Source: Deltaproteobacteria bacterium HGW-Deltaproteobacteria-8 (lineage in GTDB: Bacteria > Desulfobacterota > Desulfovibrionia > Desulfovibrionales > Desulfovibrionaceae). Taken from it: a stretch of DNA of 64,000 nucleotides. The notes under the pieces are model-generated. The model saw nothing but the letters and a program-made list of their open reading frames with translations. It was not told the DNA's origin and made no database searches. Of the stretch, positions 44,790 to 55,461 are shown in pieces. Position numbers and translations under genes: made by a program. Within the stretch, counting starts at the first letter, position 1. Each line of letters opens with the position of its first letter. The stretch lies in the NCBI GenBank assembly GCA_002840405.1, contig PHAR01000009.1, positions 124,001 through 188,000 on the forward strand, given 5' to 3'.

Positions 44790-45239
44790 CTAGAAGCGGA
44801 ACAGGGCGAACTCGCTCGGCCGCAGCGCCTTGTCCTTGTCGGCGTCGGCCCGGGCAAAGGCCTCCCGGTGCTTGCGGCGGAAGTACTCGTCCAGGTCCTC
44901 CTGGCTGATGTAGCCATCGCCGTTTATGTCCATCTCCTTCAGGTTCACGGTGCCGAACTGCTCCAGCCCGGTGATGCCCGCCTTGCGCTGCTCCTCCGGC
45001 GTGAGCTGGCCGTCTCCGTCCAGGTCCGCGTCGGAGATGCGGAAGGGCTTGACGCCCGCGCTCTTCTTCTTGGCATAGGACAGCACTTCCTCCAGGCTCA
45101 GGCGCCCGTTCTTGTCCGTGTCCATGGCCTTGAAGGTCAGGCCGCCGTTCGGGCCAGTCGGCGGTGTCTGGGCCTGGGCCGAGAAGGCCGCCCCCAGCAG
45201 GGCCGCGCCCAGAACGAGCGCCACGCGTGCATGCCTCAT
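44790..45239 (-). CDS. Exported EF-hand calcium-binding protein
   Basis: 149 aa. Signal peptide (VALVLGAALLGAAFSAQAQ) followed by four EF-hand loops: DTDKNGRLSLEE, DADLDGDGQLTPEE, DINGDGYISQED and DADKDKALRPSE; the fourth has a degenerate loop. Likely a periplasmic Ca2+ sensor or buffer. Start at 45239, with GGGGGAGAG upstream. It converges with the P460 cytochrome gene. The 414-bp gap up to 45653 holds no gene; it includes a hairpin at 45625-45640 just before the next ribosome site. Confidence 0.85.
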   Translation of the reverse strand: MRHARVALVLGAALLGAAFSAQAQTPPTGPNGGLTFKAMDTDKNGRLSLEEVLSYAKKKSAGVKPFRISDADLDGDGQLTPEEQRKAGITGLEQFGTVNLKEMDINGDGYISQEDLDEYFRRKHREAFARADADKDKALRPSEFALFRF

Positions 45240-45653
45240 CTCTCCCCCTTGCATCGGCCGGATCGGCCGCACTGCGATTTTCGCAAGCCTACACGAGGGG
45301 GGGTGCACAGGGCAATGCCCTTGGGCCAGGCTTCGCACACCTTCCGCAGCAGATCCTCGCCGCCGCCCAATTACGCCACCTTGCCCCGCTGGCTGGCGCC
45401 CACACTTCTTGCCCCCCCGCAATGCGTCCCGTCCATGTGGAGGACATCCGGTGGAGACAAAATTTTGCTGAAATACTGGATGCGGCATCGGGAATAACAA
45501 TTCCACACCAAAGAGATCAGACACTTATCGAGGAAACCACCTTGTGGCGGGCAGAGACAAGCTTCCCCTTAAGATCTTTGTAGGCTATGACGAAAACGAG
45601 ATTGACCATACTGTCCGTCAACGTGGGAGCCACCGCTCCCGCAAGGAGCTCAC

Positions 45654-47534
45654 ATGTCGCTGAATTTCCTGAACGCCATCGGCAGGGCCAAGATTTCCGT
45701 CAAAATATGGATCATCTCTGCGGTGACCATCACCCTGTTCGTCCTGGCCACCTTCTATGGCTTCCTGCCCCTCATGGCGGACAAGCTCATGGAGGAGAAG
45801 CGCACCATGCTGGCCAACCTCGTGCGGGTGGAAGAGACCCAGGTGCGCGACTATCAGGCGCGCGTGGGCAAGGGGGAGTTCTCGCCCGAACAGGCCAAGG
45901 CCAAGGCCCTGGAGTTCATCGCCAAGCACCGCTACGGCCCGGACGGCAAGGACTATTTCTGGGTCAACAGCAACGACAGCACCCCGGTCATGATCATGCA
46001 CCCCACGGTGCCCGCCCTGGACGGCAAGCCCATCGTGGACCCGAAGTTCAACACCGCCACAAGCATGCGCTACCGCAACGCGGACGGGAAGTGGGTCGTC
46101 ACTGAGATCCCCGGCGGCAAGGGCAACCTGTTCCAGACCATGATTCAGGTGACCGGCAAGAGTCCGGACGGCCTGGGCTACGTCACCTACAACTGGCCCA
46201 AGCCCAAGGCCGGCGGCGGCGTCACCGACAACACCTTCCCCAAGGAGTCCTGCGTCAAGCTGGACAAGGAGTGGGGTTGGGTCATCGGCACCGGCGTCTA
46301 CGTGGACGACGTGGAGGCCGAGGTGGCCGGGATGCGCCTCATCGTTCTCGGCGTGGTGGGCGTGGTGGCCCTGGCCGCAGCCCTGCTGACCCTCATCATC
46401 CTGCTGGGCATCACCCGGCCCCTGGGGCGGCTGGTCGGCTACTCCCTGAGCGTGGCCAGGGGCAAGCTCGACGCGGGCATCAAGGGCAGCTACCACGCCG
46501 AGCTTGGCGAGCTCAAGGACTCGCTCAGCCTCATGGTGACCCACCTCAAGCAGGAGATCGGCGTCGCCAAGCAGCAGGAGGCCCTGGCGGCCTCAAAGAC
46601 CTGCGAGGCTGAGAATGCCCTCCAGGCCCTGCAGTGCGCAGAGGGCGAAGCCAAGGCCCAGACCAGGCAGGCCGTGGCCGAAATCGTGACCAAGCTCAAG
46701 GGCGCCAGCGAGGAGGTTTTGTCCTCCGTCTCCACGGCCATGAGGGAGATCGAGGACATCCACAGAGAATCCGAGCAGCAGCTTGGGCACATCGCCGAGG
46801 TGGCCACGGCCATGGACGAGATGACCGCCACGGTCCTTGAAGTGGCCAAAAACGCCGGGCGGGCGGCCGAGGGCGCGGATAACACCCGCCAGAGCGCCGA
46901 GAACGGGGCGCGCGTGGTGGAGAGCTCGGTCAAGGCCATCAACACCGTGCACGACCTGACCGTGGAGCTCAAGACCAACATGGTGGAGCTGCACACCCAG
47001 GCCGAGGGCATCGGGCAGATCATGGGTGTCATCTCCGACATCGCCGACCAGACCAACCTGCTGGCGCTCAACGCCGCCATCGAGGCTGCACGCGCGGGCG
47101 ACGCCGGGCGCGGCTTCGCCGTGGTGGCCGACGAGGTGCGCAAGCTGGCCGAAAAGACCATGAACGCCACCAAGGAGGTGGCCCAGGCCGTGAACGCCAT
47201 CCAGGCCGCGGCCAAGCTCAACATGAACGGCACCGACGCCGCAGCCAAGGCCGTGGAGCAGGCCACCGCCTTTGCCAACGAGTCGGGCCAGGCCCTGAAG
47301 AGCATCGTGCACCTCGTGGCCGGCACCTCGGACCAGGTGCGCAGCATCGCCACGGCCTCGGAACAGCAGTCCGCCGCCAGCGAGGAGATCGACCACATCG
47401 TCAGCAAGGTCCGCTCCGCCTCCCAGGTGGCGCTCGACAACACGGCCTCCGCCGCCAACGCCGTGGCCAAGACCTCGGGCGCCGCGCGCACCCTGCAGGA
47501 AGAGATCGAGGACCTGAAGAAGATCTACACCTAG
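45654..47534 (+). CDS. Methyl-accepting chemotaxis protein with a single Cache domain
   Basis: 626 aa. Transmembrane helices at about 20-42 and 224-248 flank a periplasmic sCache_2-like sensor with the [14 protein letters not shown] and [15 protein letters not shown] motifs; HAMP region about 250-300; the conserved hairpin tip [37 protein letters not shown] near 462-500. No C-terminal CheR pentapeptide is seen. It signals to CheA, probably for small organic acids (Cache inference). Start at 45654 after AAGGAGCTCAC. Confidence 0.93.
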   Translation: MSLNFLNAIGRAKISVKIWIISAVTITLFVLATFYGFLPLMADKLMEEKRTMLANLVRVEETQVRDYQARVGKGEFSPEQAKAKALEFIAKHRYGPDGKDYFWVNSNDSTPVMIMHPTVPALDGKPIVDPKFNTATSMRYRNADGKWVVTEIPGGKGNLFQTMIQVTGKSPDGLGYVTYNWPKPKAGGGVTDNTFPKESCVKLDKEWGWVIGTGVYVDDVEAEVAGMRLIVLGVVGVVALAAALLTLIILLGITRPLGRLVGYSLSVARGKLDAGIKGSYHAELGELKDSLSLMVTHLKQEIGVAKQQEALAASKTCEAENALQALQCAEGEAKAQTRQAVAEIVTKLKGASEEVLSSVSTAMREIEDIHRESEQQLGHIAEVATAMDEMTATVLEVAKNAGRAAEGADNTRQSAENGARVVESSVKAINTVHDLTVELKTNMVELHTQAEGIGQIMGVISDIADQTNLLALNAAIEAARAGDAGRGFAVVADEVRKLAEKTMNATKEVAQAVNAIQAAAKLNMNGTDAAAKAVEQATAFANESGQALKSIVHLVAGTSDQVRSIATASEQQSAASEEIDHIVSKVRSASQVALDNTASAANAVAKTSGAARTLQEEIEDLKKIYT

Positions 47535-47558
47535 GCGAGCCCAAGGCCGCCACAGCAC

Positions 47559-47596
47559 AAGGCCGCCAGGAAGGGAACGCCCCTCCTGGCGGCCTT
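47559..47596. terminator. Convergent terminator after the chemoreceptor
   Basis: 13-bp perfect stem, 47559-47571 with 47584-47596, between convergent genes. Confidence 0.8.
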
Positions 47597-47619
47597 GCCG
47601 CGTTTCAAGTCCAGGCGCG

Positions 47620-48423
47620 CTAGATCCAGCGCACCTTGGCCTCATTCCTCGGCGGCAGGCGCTTGAAGCCGTGCTTCGGGTATCCGGCCATGAGCGCGCC
47701 CAGGACCTGGTGCCCCTCGGGGATGCCCAGGGCTGCGCAGAGTTCCGGCGAGTCCTTGGCCGCCAGCATGAGCAGCCCGGCCCAGCAGGTGCCCACGCCA
47801 TGCGCGTGGGCCGCCAGCTCGAAGTAGGTGAGCGCGATGGCCCCGTCCACGGTGTGGTCAAAGCCCGTGGCTGCGGCGTGGGCCACGATGAGGTTCGGCG
47901 CGCCGCGCAGGATCGTGTCCTCGCCCTTGTCCCAGGCCTCAATGAATCCCAGGAAATACGGCAGCCGCCGCAGCGCCTTGGCCGTGAGCCCGGCCAGCTT
48001 GAGCATGCTCTCGCGGCCCTCCACCACCACCCAGTTGACCGGCTGGGCGTTCATGCCCGAGGGGGCGTAGCGCGCGGTGTCGATGAACTGCGTCACCAGC
48101 CCATGGTCCAGGGGGTGCGCCTTGTAGCGGCGCACCGAACGGCGCGAACGCAGGAACTGTTCGGCGGCCTCCGGGGCCACGCTGAACTTCTTCTGCACGG
48201 CGGGCAAGTCGGACGGGTCGATTCCGGCCAGGGTCAGCGCGGCCTTGGGGCATACGGCGATGCAGTGGCCGCACATGTAGCAGCGCGTGGCCGCGTCCTC
48301 CGCGCCGACAGGCAGGCCGTCCGGGCCAAAGGAGATGAGGGCCGCCGGGCATTCCCTGACGCACAGGCCGTCCTTGTCGCAGTGCGCGGGATCAATGAGG
48401 ATGTGGGGTTTGAGCTGGGGCAT
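47620..48423 (-). CDS. Nitroreductase-family protein with N-terminal ferredoxin domain
   Basis: 267 aa. Residues 1-65 carry two 4Fe-4S motifs (CDKDGLCVRECP and CYMCGHCIAVCPKAA); residues about 75-267 form the FMN-dependent nitroreductase fold (RSVRRYKAHPLDHGL, YAPSGMNAQPVNWVVV, GTCWAGLLMLAA). Such fusions pass electrons from ferredoxin to flavin, but the substrate is unknown. The start at 48423 follows AAGGAGAACCAT. The nucleoside transporter ends 17 bp upstream, suggesting one transcript. Confidence 0.88.
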   Translation of the reverse strand: MPQLKPHILIDPAHCDKDGLCVRECPAALISFGPDGLPVGAEDAATRCYMCGHCIAVCPKAALTLAGIDPSDLPAVQKKFSVAPEAAEQFLRSRRSVRRYKAHPLDHGLVTQFIDTARYAPSGMNAQPVNWVVVEGRESMLKLAGLTAKALRRLPYFLGFIEAWDKGEDTILRGAPNLIVAHAAATGFDHTVDGAIALTYFELAAHAHGVGTCWAGLLMLAAKDSPELCAALGIPEGHQVLGALMAGYPKHGFKRLPPRNEAKVRWI

Positions 48424-48440
48424 ATGGTTCTCCTTGTGCT

Positions 48441-49427
48441 TCACAATGAGGCGATGACGCCCACGACGCAGCCAGTCATGAGCGAGGCGATGACCCCGGC
48501 CAGCAGCGAGCGCAGGCCCAGGCCGGTGATCTCGCTACGGCGCTCCGGGCACAGGGTGCCCAGGCCCGCGATGAGGATGCCCAGACTGCCGAAGTTGGCG
48601 AAGCTGCACATGGCGTAGGTCAGGATCAGCCTGGAATGGTCCGAAAGCGCGCCCGCAGGCAGGGCCGCCAGGTCGATGAAGGCCAAAAACTCGTTGAGGA
48701 TGATCTTGGTGCCCAGAAGCGACCCGGCGGTCTGGGCCTCGGCCCAGGGCACGCCGATGAGCCAGGCCACGGGGGAGAGCGCCACGCCCAGGGCGCGCTG
48801 CAGGGTCATGGGCGCGCCCGCCACATCCGGCAGGACGGCTAGGCCGATGTTGGCCAGCTTGACCACGGCCACGAACACGATGAGCATGGCCACGATGTTC
48901 CAGAAGAGCTGCAGGCCCTCCCAGGTGCCCCGGCACAGGGCGTCCACCGAGCCCGAGGCGGCGGACTTGGGCATCTTATGGCCCAGGGTGGGCTCGCCGC
49001 GCTCCGGGAGCATCAGCGCGGCCACCAAAAGTGCCGCTGGCGCGTGGATCACCGAGGCCGTGAGGATGTGGCCGAGCGCGTCGGGGATGACGTTCTGCAA
49101 GACCGAGGCGTAGAGCACGAGCATGGTGCCCGCGATGCAGCTCATGCCCGTGGCCATGAGCGCGAAGAGCTCGCTCCGGGTCATGACCACAAGATACGGG
49201 CGGATCAACAGCGGCGACTCGATCATGCCGAGAAAGATGCAGCCCGCCGCGCCCACGCCGAGCGCCCCGCCGATGCCCATGGCCTTCTCCAGCACCAGGG
49301 AGAACAGGCGCACCACGCCATTCAGGCCCATGAACAGGGCCTTGAAGGCCGGGATCTTGAGTACCAGGCCGGCGATGCCGAATTGCAGGGCCAGCCCGGC
49401 TATGATCATGCGCCAGGGCAGGCGCAA
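48441..49427 (-). CDS. CNT/NupC-type nucleoside transporter, N-terminally short
   Basis: 328 aa, against about 400 for the family. Clear CNT features: FLGMIESPLLIRPYL, the GTKIILNEFLAFIDL helix and the RLILTYAMCSFANFGSLGILIAGLGTL segment with its conserved Ser/Asn positions. Alignment from RLPWRMIIAGLALQFG lacks the first 25-30 residues and one membrane helix. A stop (TAA) lies 5 codons upstream, and the only starts are a TTG at 49427 or ATG at 49409 without good ribosome sites. It may be a degraded or truncated transporter. Confidence 0.75.
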   Translation of the reverse strand: MRLPWRMIIAGLALQFGIAGLVLKIPAFKALFMGLNGVVRLFSLVLEKAMGIGGALGVGAAGCIFLGMIESPLLIRPYLVVMTRSELFALMATGMSCIAGTMLVLYASVLQNVIPDALGHILTASVIHAPAALLVAALMLPERGEPTLGHKMPKSAASGSVDALCRGTWEGLQLFWNIVAMLIVFVAVVKLANIGLAVLPDVAGAPMTLQRALGVALSPVAWLIGVPWAEAQTAGSLLGTKIILNEFLAFIDLAALPAGALSDHSRLILTYAMCSFANFGSLGILIAGLGTLCPERRSEITGLGLRSLLAGVIASLMTGCVVGVIASL

Positions 49428-49548
49428 GAGGCGGCTGCGTTACAGGGAATTCGGACGCGTGGGAAGACCGCCGTCCTGCCATCTTGTGCGCGTTTTTTCG
49501 GGCTTTGTGAAGGGGGGAGGGAGACAACCGCCAAACAATATCGGCTGG

Positions 49549-49577
49549 TTGACCGCAGACAGTGGCGTATGTATTGA
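49549..49577 (+). promoter_or_regulatory. Promoter of the membrane-protein gene at 49631
   Basis: TTGACC (49549-49554), 17 bp, TATTGA (49572-49577), 54 bp before the GTG start. Confidence 0.55.
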
Positions 49578-49630
49578 TTGCCCTGACCAGCCAGAACAGA
49601 GGATAAACGCACAAGGAAACAGGAGGCGGC

Positions 49631-50497
49631 GTGACGAGGACTGAACCAGGGCTCTTGCGGACGAGCTTCCGCTTCGTGAACACGGCCCTGAACGAGAACG
49701 TCCTGCTGCGCACGAGCGTCCTGGTCACGGTGCTGTGCATCACCCTGGCCTGCATCGCCCTGGCCTTTTTTGGCGTCACGTACACCCTCGGCCCGGAGCA
49801 AACCGCCAAGGTCTACTCGCCCCGGCTGTTCGGCCTGCTTTTCCTGCCCGCGGAGTTCCTCATCTACGACCTCATCCTGGGCAACCGCGAGGCCCGCGCG
49901 ACCATCAAGGACCTCTACCTGGACTGGCGGCTGCTGCGGCTTTTCTGGGCCCAGATCAAGATGTCCCTGGTCCTGCTGCTGCCGATCCTCGTCTTCGTGC
50001 TGCTGGTCGTGGCCGCAACGGCGGGATTCGGGAAGGGGAGCAAGCCCAGCGGTGCTGCCCTCCTCGTGATGATCGCGGCGTTCCTGGCCGCGTTCTGCGC
50101 CCTGTTCTACTGCATCACCCGGTTCTTCTACCTGCCCATCGTGGTGGCCCGGCGCGAGAAAAAGTCGGTGCGCACAGCCTGGCGCGAGACCAAGGGCAGG
50201 CTGTGGGCCATCGGCTGCGCGCTCTTTCTGCCCTATGTGACCATCCTGGCCGTGGCTATTCCCATGGAGCTGCTGGGGCCGCTGCTGGAGCGCCGCCTCG
50301 GCTTCGTGGGCCTGGCGCCCTGGTTCCTGCTCGACGCGGGCCTGACAGGCTTTCTGAGCTGCCTGGGCGCGGCAGTGCTGGCCTTCTCCTACCAGCGGAT
50401 CATCGGGACAGAGCCTGCGGCGAAAGCCTCCGGCGCAGAGTTCACCCTGAGCCCGCCTCCAGGGTCGCAAACGGGCGGCACGGACTGCGGCGGCTAG
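49631..50497 (+). CDS. Unrecognised polytopic membrane protein
   Basis: 288 aa with about six hydrophobic segments (around 30-52, 70-85, 115-133, 143-166, 200-220, 235-262). No motif of a known family was identified; the layout (short cytoplasmic N-terminus, central RREKKSVRTAWRETKGRLW loop) resembles small bacterial membrane proteins annotated by domain of unknown function. GTG start with AGGAGG seven bases upstream; a promoter is visible. The C-terminal 30 residues are Gly/Pro/Thr-rich. Confidence 0.75.
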   Translation: MTRTEPGLLRTSFRFVNTALNENVLLRTSVLVTVLCITLACIALAFFGVTYTLGPEQTAKVYSPRLFGLLFLPAEFLIYDLILGNREARATIKDLYLDWRLLRLFWAQIKMSLVLLLPILVFVLLVVAATAGFGKGSKPSGAALLVMIAAFLAAFCALFYCITRFFYLPIVVARREKKSVRTAWRETKGRLWAIGCALFLPYVTILAVAIPMELLGPLLERRLGFVGLAPWFLLDAGLTGFLSCLGAAVLAFSYQRIIGTEPAAKASGAEFTLSPPPGSQTGGTDCGG

Positions 50498-50537
50498 GCC
50501 AGGCCAAAAACGCGGCAAAGCAACGTCACCGCCCTCC

Positions 50538-51101
50538 TCACACGAACTCGGGCCACTTCACCATGCGCGCCCTGAGGTTCAGCGTCCTGCCGGCCACGCG
50601 GAAGGTGCCGTCGCCGTTGTGGTGGATGGTCTTGGGCGGCCGCAGGTCCGGCCCCATCAGGGCGGGCGTGCGCCAGGCCCGCACCACCTCCAGCACAAAA
50701 AGATTGTAGGTGTCGACCAGGGCGGTGTCGGCCACGCGGCACTCCAGGTTGGCGAAGCACTCCCCCACCAGCGGCGGCTTGACCAGCGCGGCCGGGACCG
50801 GGGTCAGACCGAGGCTGGCGAACTTGTCCACGTCGCGGCCCGAGCAGTTGCCCACATCCACCACCTGCTTCGCCAGGCCCACGTGCGGCAGGGCCAGGAC
50901 GCACTCCCCAGTCTTGGAAAGAGCCGTGAAGCTGTGGTTGGCGTTGCTGACCACGCAGGCCAGAAGCGGCGGCTCGAACTCCATCATCATGTGCCAGGAC
51001 ATGGTCATGAGGTTGGCGCGGCCGCGCTGCGCGGTGGACACAAGCAGCGTGGGCCCCGGTTCGAGCAGCTGGAAGACCTTTGCCAGGGGATAGTCCTTCA
51101 T
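50538..51101 (-). CDS. flr: Flavoredoxin (flavin reductase-like FMN protein)
   Basis: 187 aa. Flavin-reductase-like split barrel with the LVSTAQRGRANLMTMSWHMMMEFEPPLLACVV and SGRDVDKFASLGLTP segments of Desulfovibrio flavoredoxin, an FMN electron carrier associated with sulfite or thiosulfate reduction. The start at 51101 was chosen for its AAGGAG site. The upstream 51102-51304 region has no gene. Confidence 0.87.
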   Translation of the reverse strand: MKDYPLAKVFQLLEPGPTLLVSTAQRGRANLMTMSWHMMMEFEPPLLACVVSNANHSFTALSKTGECVLALPHVGLAKQVVDVGNCSGRDVDKFASLGLTPVPAALVKPPLVGECFANLECRVADTALVDTYNLFVLEVVRAWRTPALMGPDLRPPKTIHHNGDGTFRVAGRTLNLRARMVKWPEFV

Positions 51102-51304
51102 GGCGCGCTCCTTTCCCACACGGCGGGGTTGTGGCTGGAAATCCAGTCCATAGTCCACGCCGAAGCCGGGGATGTCAACGGGGCTGGCCCACGGGGTGCG
51201 AGGAGGACGCGGCATAACCGTTGCCGGGGCCATCGCCACGCTGGGCAGGCCGTCTGCGTGAGGGGCCGAGAGCAATGAGACCCCGAAGGGGGCGCGGTGC
51301 TGAA

Positions 51305-51347
51305 AAAGAAACGGGCCGCCCGACGAGTGGATGTCGGACGGCCCAAA
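51305..51347 (-). terminator. Minus-strand terminator of the 51373 gene
   Basis: On the minus strand GGGCCGTCCGAC pairs with GTCGGGCGGCCC, followed by GTTTCTTTTT. Confidence 0.8.
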
Positions 51348-51372
51348 GGCAAGGGAGGCTTCGTTTCTGAGG

Positions 51373-51942
51373 CTAGGCTACCCGGATGTCGCCTCCCCGC
51401 ACTTCCTGGCGGACGCTGTCGAGGTCGATGACCACGGGGTCGATCATGCTGTGGCCGTTGCGCTCGCCCCAGGACTGGTCGTCGGAGAAGCGGCGGTCAT
51501 AGCGGAGATCGTCCACGATGTAGAAGTTGTCCTCGTGCAGCAGGCGGTCCCAGCGGTGGACGAAGAACTCGAACTTGGCCGGATCATAATTCTGCACATT
51601 GGCCCAATGCCAAGTCAGCGAGCAGACCTCGTCATTGTAGCCCATGAGCGCCAGGAACTTGGCCTTGCTGTCCAGGTACATGCGGCGGCGCAGCAGCACG
51701 GCGGCGTCCTTCACGGGCTGAGGGTCGAAATCCACCGGCTCGCCGTCCAGCATCACTTCCACGATGGAATCCTCTCCCAGCTTCATGCCGCAGGTGCAGG
51801 TATTGCCCTTGCGCCACCACTCCAGGTACTTCTGCTTGTAGATCTCGCGCCCCTGCTCACGGATCTTGTCCGCAGTGTTCTGGGAAACGGGGTGCACAGC
51901 CAAATCGCAGCAGCGTCCGTAGATGGTGAAGGAAAGTTCCAT
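51373..51942 (-). CDS. Unrecognised protein controlled by a sigma54 promoter
   Basis: 189 aa, soluble, no signal peptide or membrane helix. It contains RCC near the N-terminus and CTCG around residue 49, and Trp-rich patches (EYLEWWRKG, LTWHWANV); the C-terminal half is acidic with many Asp and Arg. No family was recognised. ATG follows TTGGAGGACGCAT. A perfect minus-strand sigma54 promoter lies 80 bp upstream and the divergent neighbour is a sigma54 activator, which should control it. Confidence 0.75.
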   Translation of the reverse strand: MELSFTIYGRCCDLAVHPVSQNTADKIREQGREIYKQKYLEWWRKGNTCTCGMKLGEDSIVEVMLDGEPVDFDPQPVKDAAVLLRRRMYLDSKAKFLALMGYNDEVCSLTWHWANVQNYDPAKFEFFVHRWDRLLHEDNFYIVDDLRYDRRFSDDQSWGERNGHSMIDPVVIDLDSVRQEVRGGDIRVA

Positions 51943-52021
51943 ATGCGTCCTCCAAAGTGGTTGAGTCTCTTCTTTTGGCCTGGACGGGGCAGCGCTCCGA
52001 CGGCCATTTGCCTGTACCTTC

Positions 52022-52036
52022 GCAACTCTCGTGCCA
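52022..52036 (-). promoter_or_regulatory. Sigma54 promoter of the 51373 gene
   Basis: On the minus strand TGGCACGAGAGTTGC, a full match to TGGCACG-N4-TTGC. Expected start of transcription about 52010, 70 bp before the ATG. Confidence 0.92.
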
Positions 52037-52098
52037 GCAAAATATTTGCTTACAATCCGGTTCGTTATGAATGCATGGCAAACTTTGGCGAACCCCGT

Positions 52099-52115
52099 GG
52101 ACGAATTCTGCGTCC
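52099..52115. promoter_or_regulatory. Inverted repeat GGACG-N7-CGTCC (putative activator site 1)
   Basis: GGACGAATTCTGCGTCC, centred about 97 bp upstream of the expected start of the minus-strand sigma54 transcript and 85 bp upstream of the activator gene. A further imperfect palindrome GCAAAATATTTGC lies at 52037-52049. Confidence 0.6.
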
Positions 52116-52192
52116 GCTCCGGTTGACCTCCGCCACGGGCCAGGGCAGAGTGCTCCCTGGAGCCCATATTCCGGCAACAAGGGGAAATCGCA

Positions 52193-53552
<1,360 letters not shown>

Positions 53553-53560
<8 letters not shown>

Positions 53561-53569
53561 AATTCGTCC
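53553..53569. promoter_or_regulatory. Inverted repeat GGACG-N7-CGTCC (putative activator site 2)
   Basis: GGACGTAAAATTCGTCC overlaps the stop of the activator gene with the same 5-7-5 layout as 52099-52115; an extra CGTCC half-site lies at 53595-53599. Confidence 0.5.
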
Positions 53570-53604
53570 GCCCCTAAGCCAAGAAAGCAAAATTCGTCCA
53601 ATTC

Positions 53605-53749
53605 CGGGGTTTCAATGTGGCTTCGGCCCAGACGAAAGCTCTGTGCCGTTCTTATTGAGGCTGATGGCAGGGGGGCGCCAGCCAGCACCCCCTTCGGGGT
53701 TTCAAGGGGGCTGCGGCGCAGGCTGAAGGTGTGTGCTTTTCCTTTGAGG
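53605..53749. repeat. Imperfect tandem repeat between activator gene and nadE
   Basis: Two units of roughly 70 bp starting at TCCGGGGTTTCAATG (about 53603) and TTCGGGGTTTCAAGG (about 53691). They share the GGGGTTTCAA start, a GGCTNCGGC block, GAAGGTNTGTG-like and TTGAGG segments. Convergent gene ends flank it. Confidence 0.55.
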
Positions 53750-53751
53750 AA

Positions 53752-55434
53752 TCAGGGCAGCGCAGCAGCGGCCAGCGGCATGCGCCAGCCCGAGCCGAAG
53801 CTGCGCCAGGCGATCTTGATGCCCGGCGCGGCCTGCCTGCGCTTGAACTCGGCGAACTTCACCAACCGGCAGACCCGCGCCACAACCTCGGCGTCGAACC
53901 CGGCGGCCACAATCTCGCCGGCTGTCTGGTTCTTCTCCAAGTGCAGGGCCAGGATGGCGTCCAGCACGTCGTAGGGCGGCAGGGAGTCCTGGTCGGTCTG
54001 GTCGGGCCGCAGCTCCGCCGACGGAGCTTTCACGAGGATGTTCTCGGGGATGACCTCGCCCTTGAGCCCGTTGATGTGCCGGGCCAGCTCGTAGACCTGG
54101 GTCTTGCGCAGGTCGCTGATGAGCGCGAAGCCGCCGCTCATGTCGCCATAGATGGTGCAGTAGCCCACGGCCAGCTCGCTCTTGTTGCCCGTGGTCAGGA
54201 GCAGCGCGCCGGTCTTGTTGGAGAGCGCCATGAGCAGGTTGCCCCGGATGCGCGACTGGACGTTCTCCTCCGTGGTGCCCGGCCCCTGCCCGGGCGCGAG
54301 CGCGGCGAAGCTCTCGGAGAGCGCGGCGTCGAAGCCCTGCATCAGCGGCTCAATGGGGATGATGCGCGTCTGCATGCCAAGGTTCTTCGCCAAGGCCAGG
54401 GAGTCGTCGATGCTGCCCGCGCTCGACCAGGGCGAGGGCATGAGCACGCCCAGCACGTTGGCCGCGCCCAGGGCCTCCACGGCCACGGCCGCCACCACGG
54501 CGGAGTCGATGCCGCCGGACAGGCCGAGCAGTGCCTTGGTGAAGCCGCACTTGCGCAGGTAGTCGCGGGTGCCGAGCACCAGCGCCTGCCAGATGTCGCT
54601 GTTGGACGAGACCTCGTCGTCCGTCACGGGGCCAGGGGCCGAGAGGTCCGCCACCAGCACGTCCTCGGCAAATCCCGCCGCCTGCGCCAACACCGCGCCG
54701 TCCGGACCGTATACCGCGCTGCGGCCGTCAAAGACCAGCTCGTCGTTGCCGCCCACCTGGTTGCAGTACACCAGCGGCAGGCCCCGCTTCTTGGCGATGG
54801 CCGAGAGCATGTCGCGCCGGAGCGCCTGCTTGCGCAGGCTGTAGGGCGAGGCCGAAAGATTGAGCAGCACCTCCGCCCCGGCAGCAACGGCGGCCTCCAC
54901 CGGGTCCACCGGGTACAGGCGGTGCGGCCAGTAGTCCTTGTCGTTCCACAGGTCCTCGCAGATGGTCACGCCGAACTTCAGGCCCCGGTACTCCACAACC
55001 CCTGGAACCCCGAAGGGGGCCGGCTCGAAGTAGCGCGCCTCGTCGAACACGTCGTAGGTGGGCAGCAGGGACTTGCGGATGCGCGCGCGGACCACCCCGG
55101 CCTCGCACCACAGGGCGGCGTTGAACAGGGCCTTGCCCCGGCCGGACACGTTGGGCTCCGGGCAGCCCAGCACCAGGGCCGGGCCAGCGGGGAAGCGCTC
55201 AAACAGGCGGCGGGCCAGGGCCTCGGCCTCGGCAAAGGCGGCCCGGCTGAAGCCGTCGTAAAGCAGCATGTCGCGCGGGGGATAGCCGGTAAGCGCCAGC
55301 TCCGGGGTCAGGCAGAGGTCCGCGCGCCCCTCCTGGGTGTCGGCCAGGGCAGTCGCGTAGGCGGCCTCGATGCGCGCGGCGTTGCCGGTGATGTCGCCCA
55401 CCACGGGGTTGATCTGCAAGAGGCCGATGTGCAT
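53752..55434 (-). CDS. nadE: Glutamine-dependent NAD+ synthetase
   Basis: 560 aa. N-terminal nitrilase-like glutaminase domain with the Glu/Lys/Cys set (LTPELALTGYPP, RKSLLPTYDVFDE, GVTICEDLWNDKD) and C-terminal synthetase domain with the PP-loop LGLSGGIDSAVVAAVA and the TTGNKSELAVGYCTIYGDMSGGFA motif. It converts nicotinate adenine dinucleotide to NAD+ using glutamine. ATG at 55434. The glycosyltransferase gene lies 27 bp upstream, minus strand. Confidence 0.97.
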   Translation of the reverse strand: MHIGLLQINPVVGDITGNAARIEAAYATALADTQEGRADLCLTPELALTGYPPRDMLLYDGFSRAAFAEAEALARRLFERFPAGPALVLGCPEPNVSGRGKALFNAALWCEAGVVRARIRKSLLPTYDVFDEARYFEPAPFGVPGVVEYRGLKFGVTICEDLWNDKDYWPHRLYPVDPVEAAVAAGAEVLLNLSASPYSLRKQALRRDMLSAIAKKRGLPLVYCNQVGGNDELVFDGRSAVYGPDGAVLAQAAGFAEDVLVADLSAPGPVTDDEVSSNSDIWQALVLGTRDYLRKCGFTKALLGLSGGIDSAVVAAVAVEALGAANVLGVLMPSPWSSAGSIDDSLALAKNLGMQTRIIPIEPLMQGFDAALSESFAALAPGQGPGTTEENVQSRIRGNLLMALSNKTGALLLTTGNKSELAVGYCTIYGDMSGGFALISDLRKTQVYELARHINGLKGEVIPENILVKAPSAELRPDQTDQDSLPPYDVLDAILALHLEKNQTAGEIVAAGFDAEVVARVCRLVKFAEFKRRQAAPGIKIAWRSFGSGWRMPLAAAALP

Positions 55435-55461
55435 GGCGGGTCCCTGGCCTGGCGGCCTGCG

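Noticed and set aside
53605..53749. CRISPR-like repeats between the activator and nadE
   Set aside because: Only two imperfect copies of unequal sequence, with no short regular repeat-spacer pattern.
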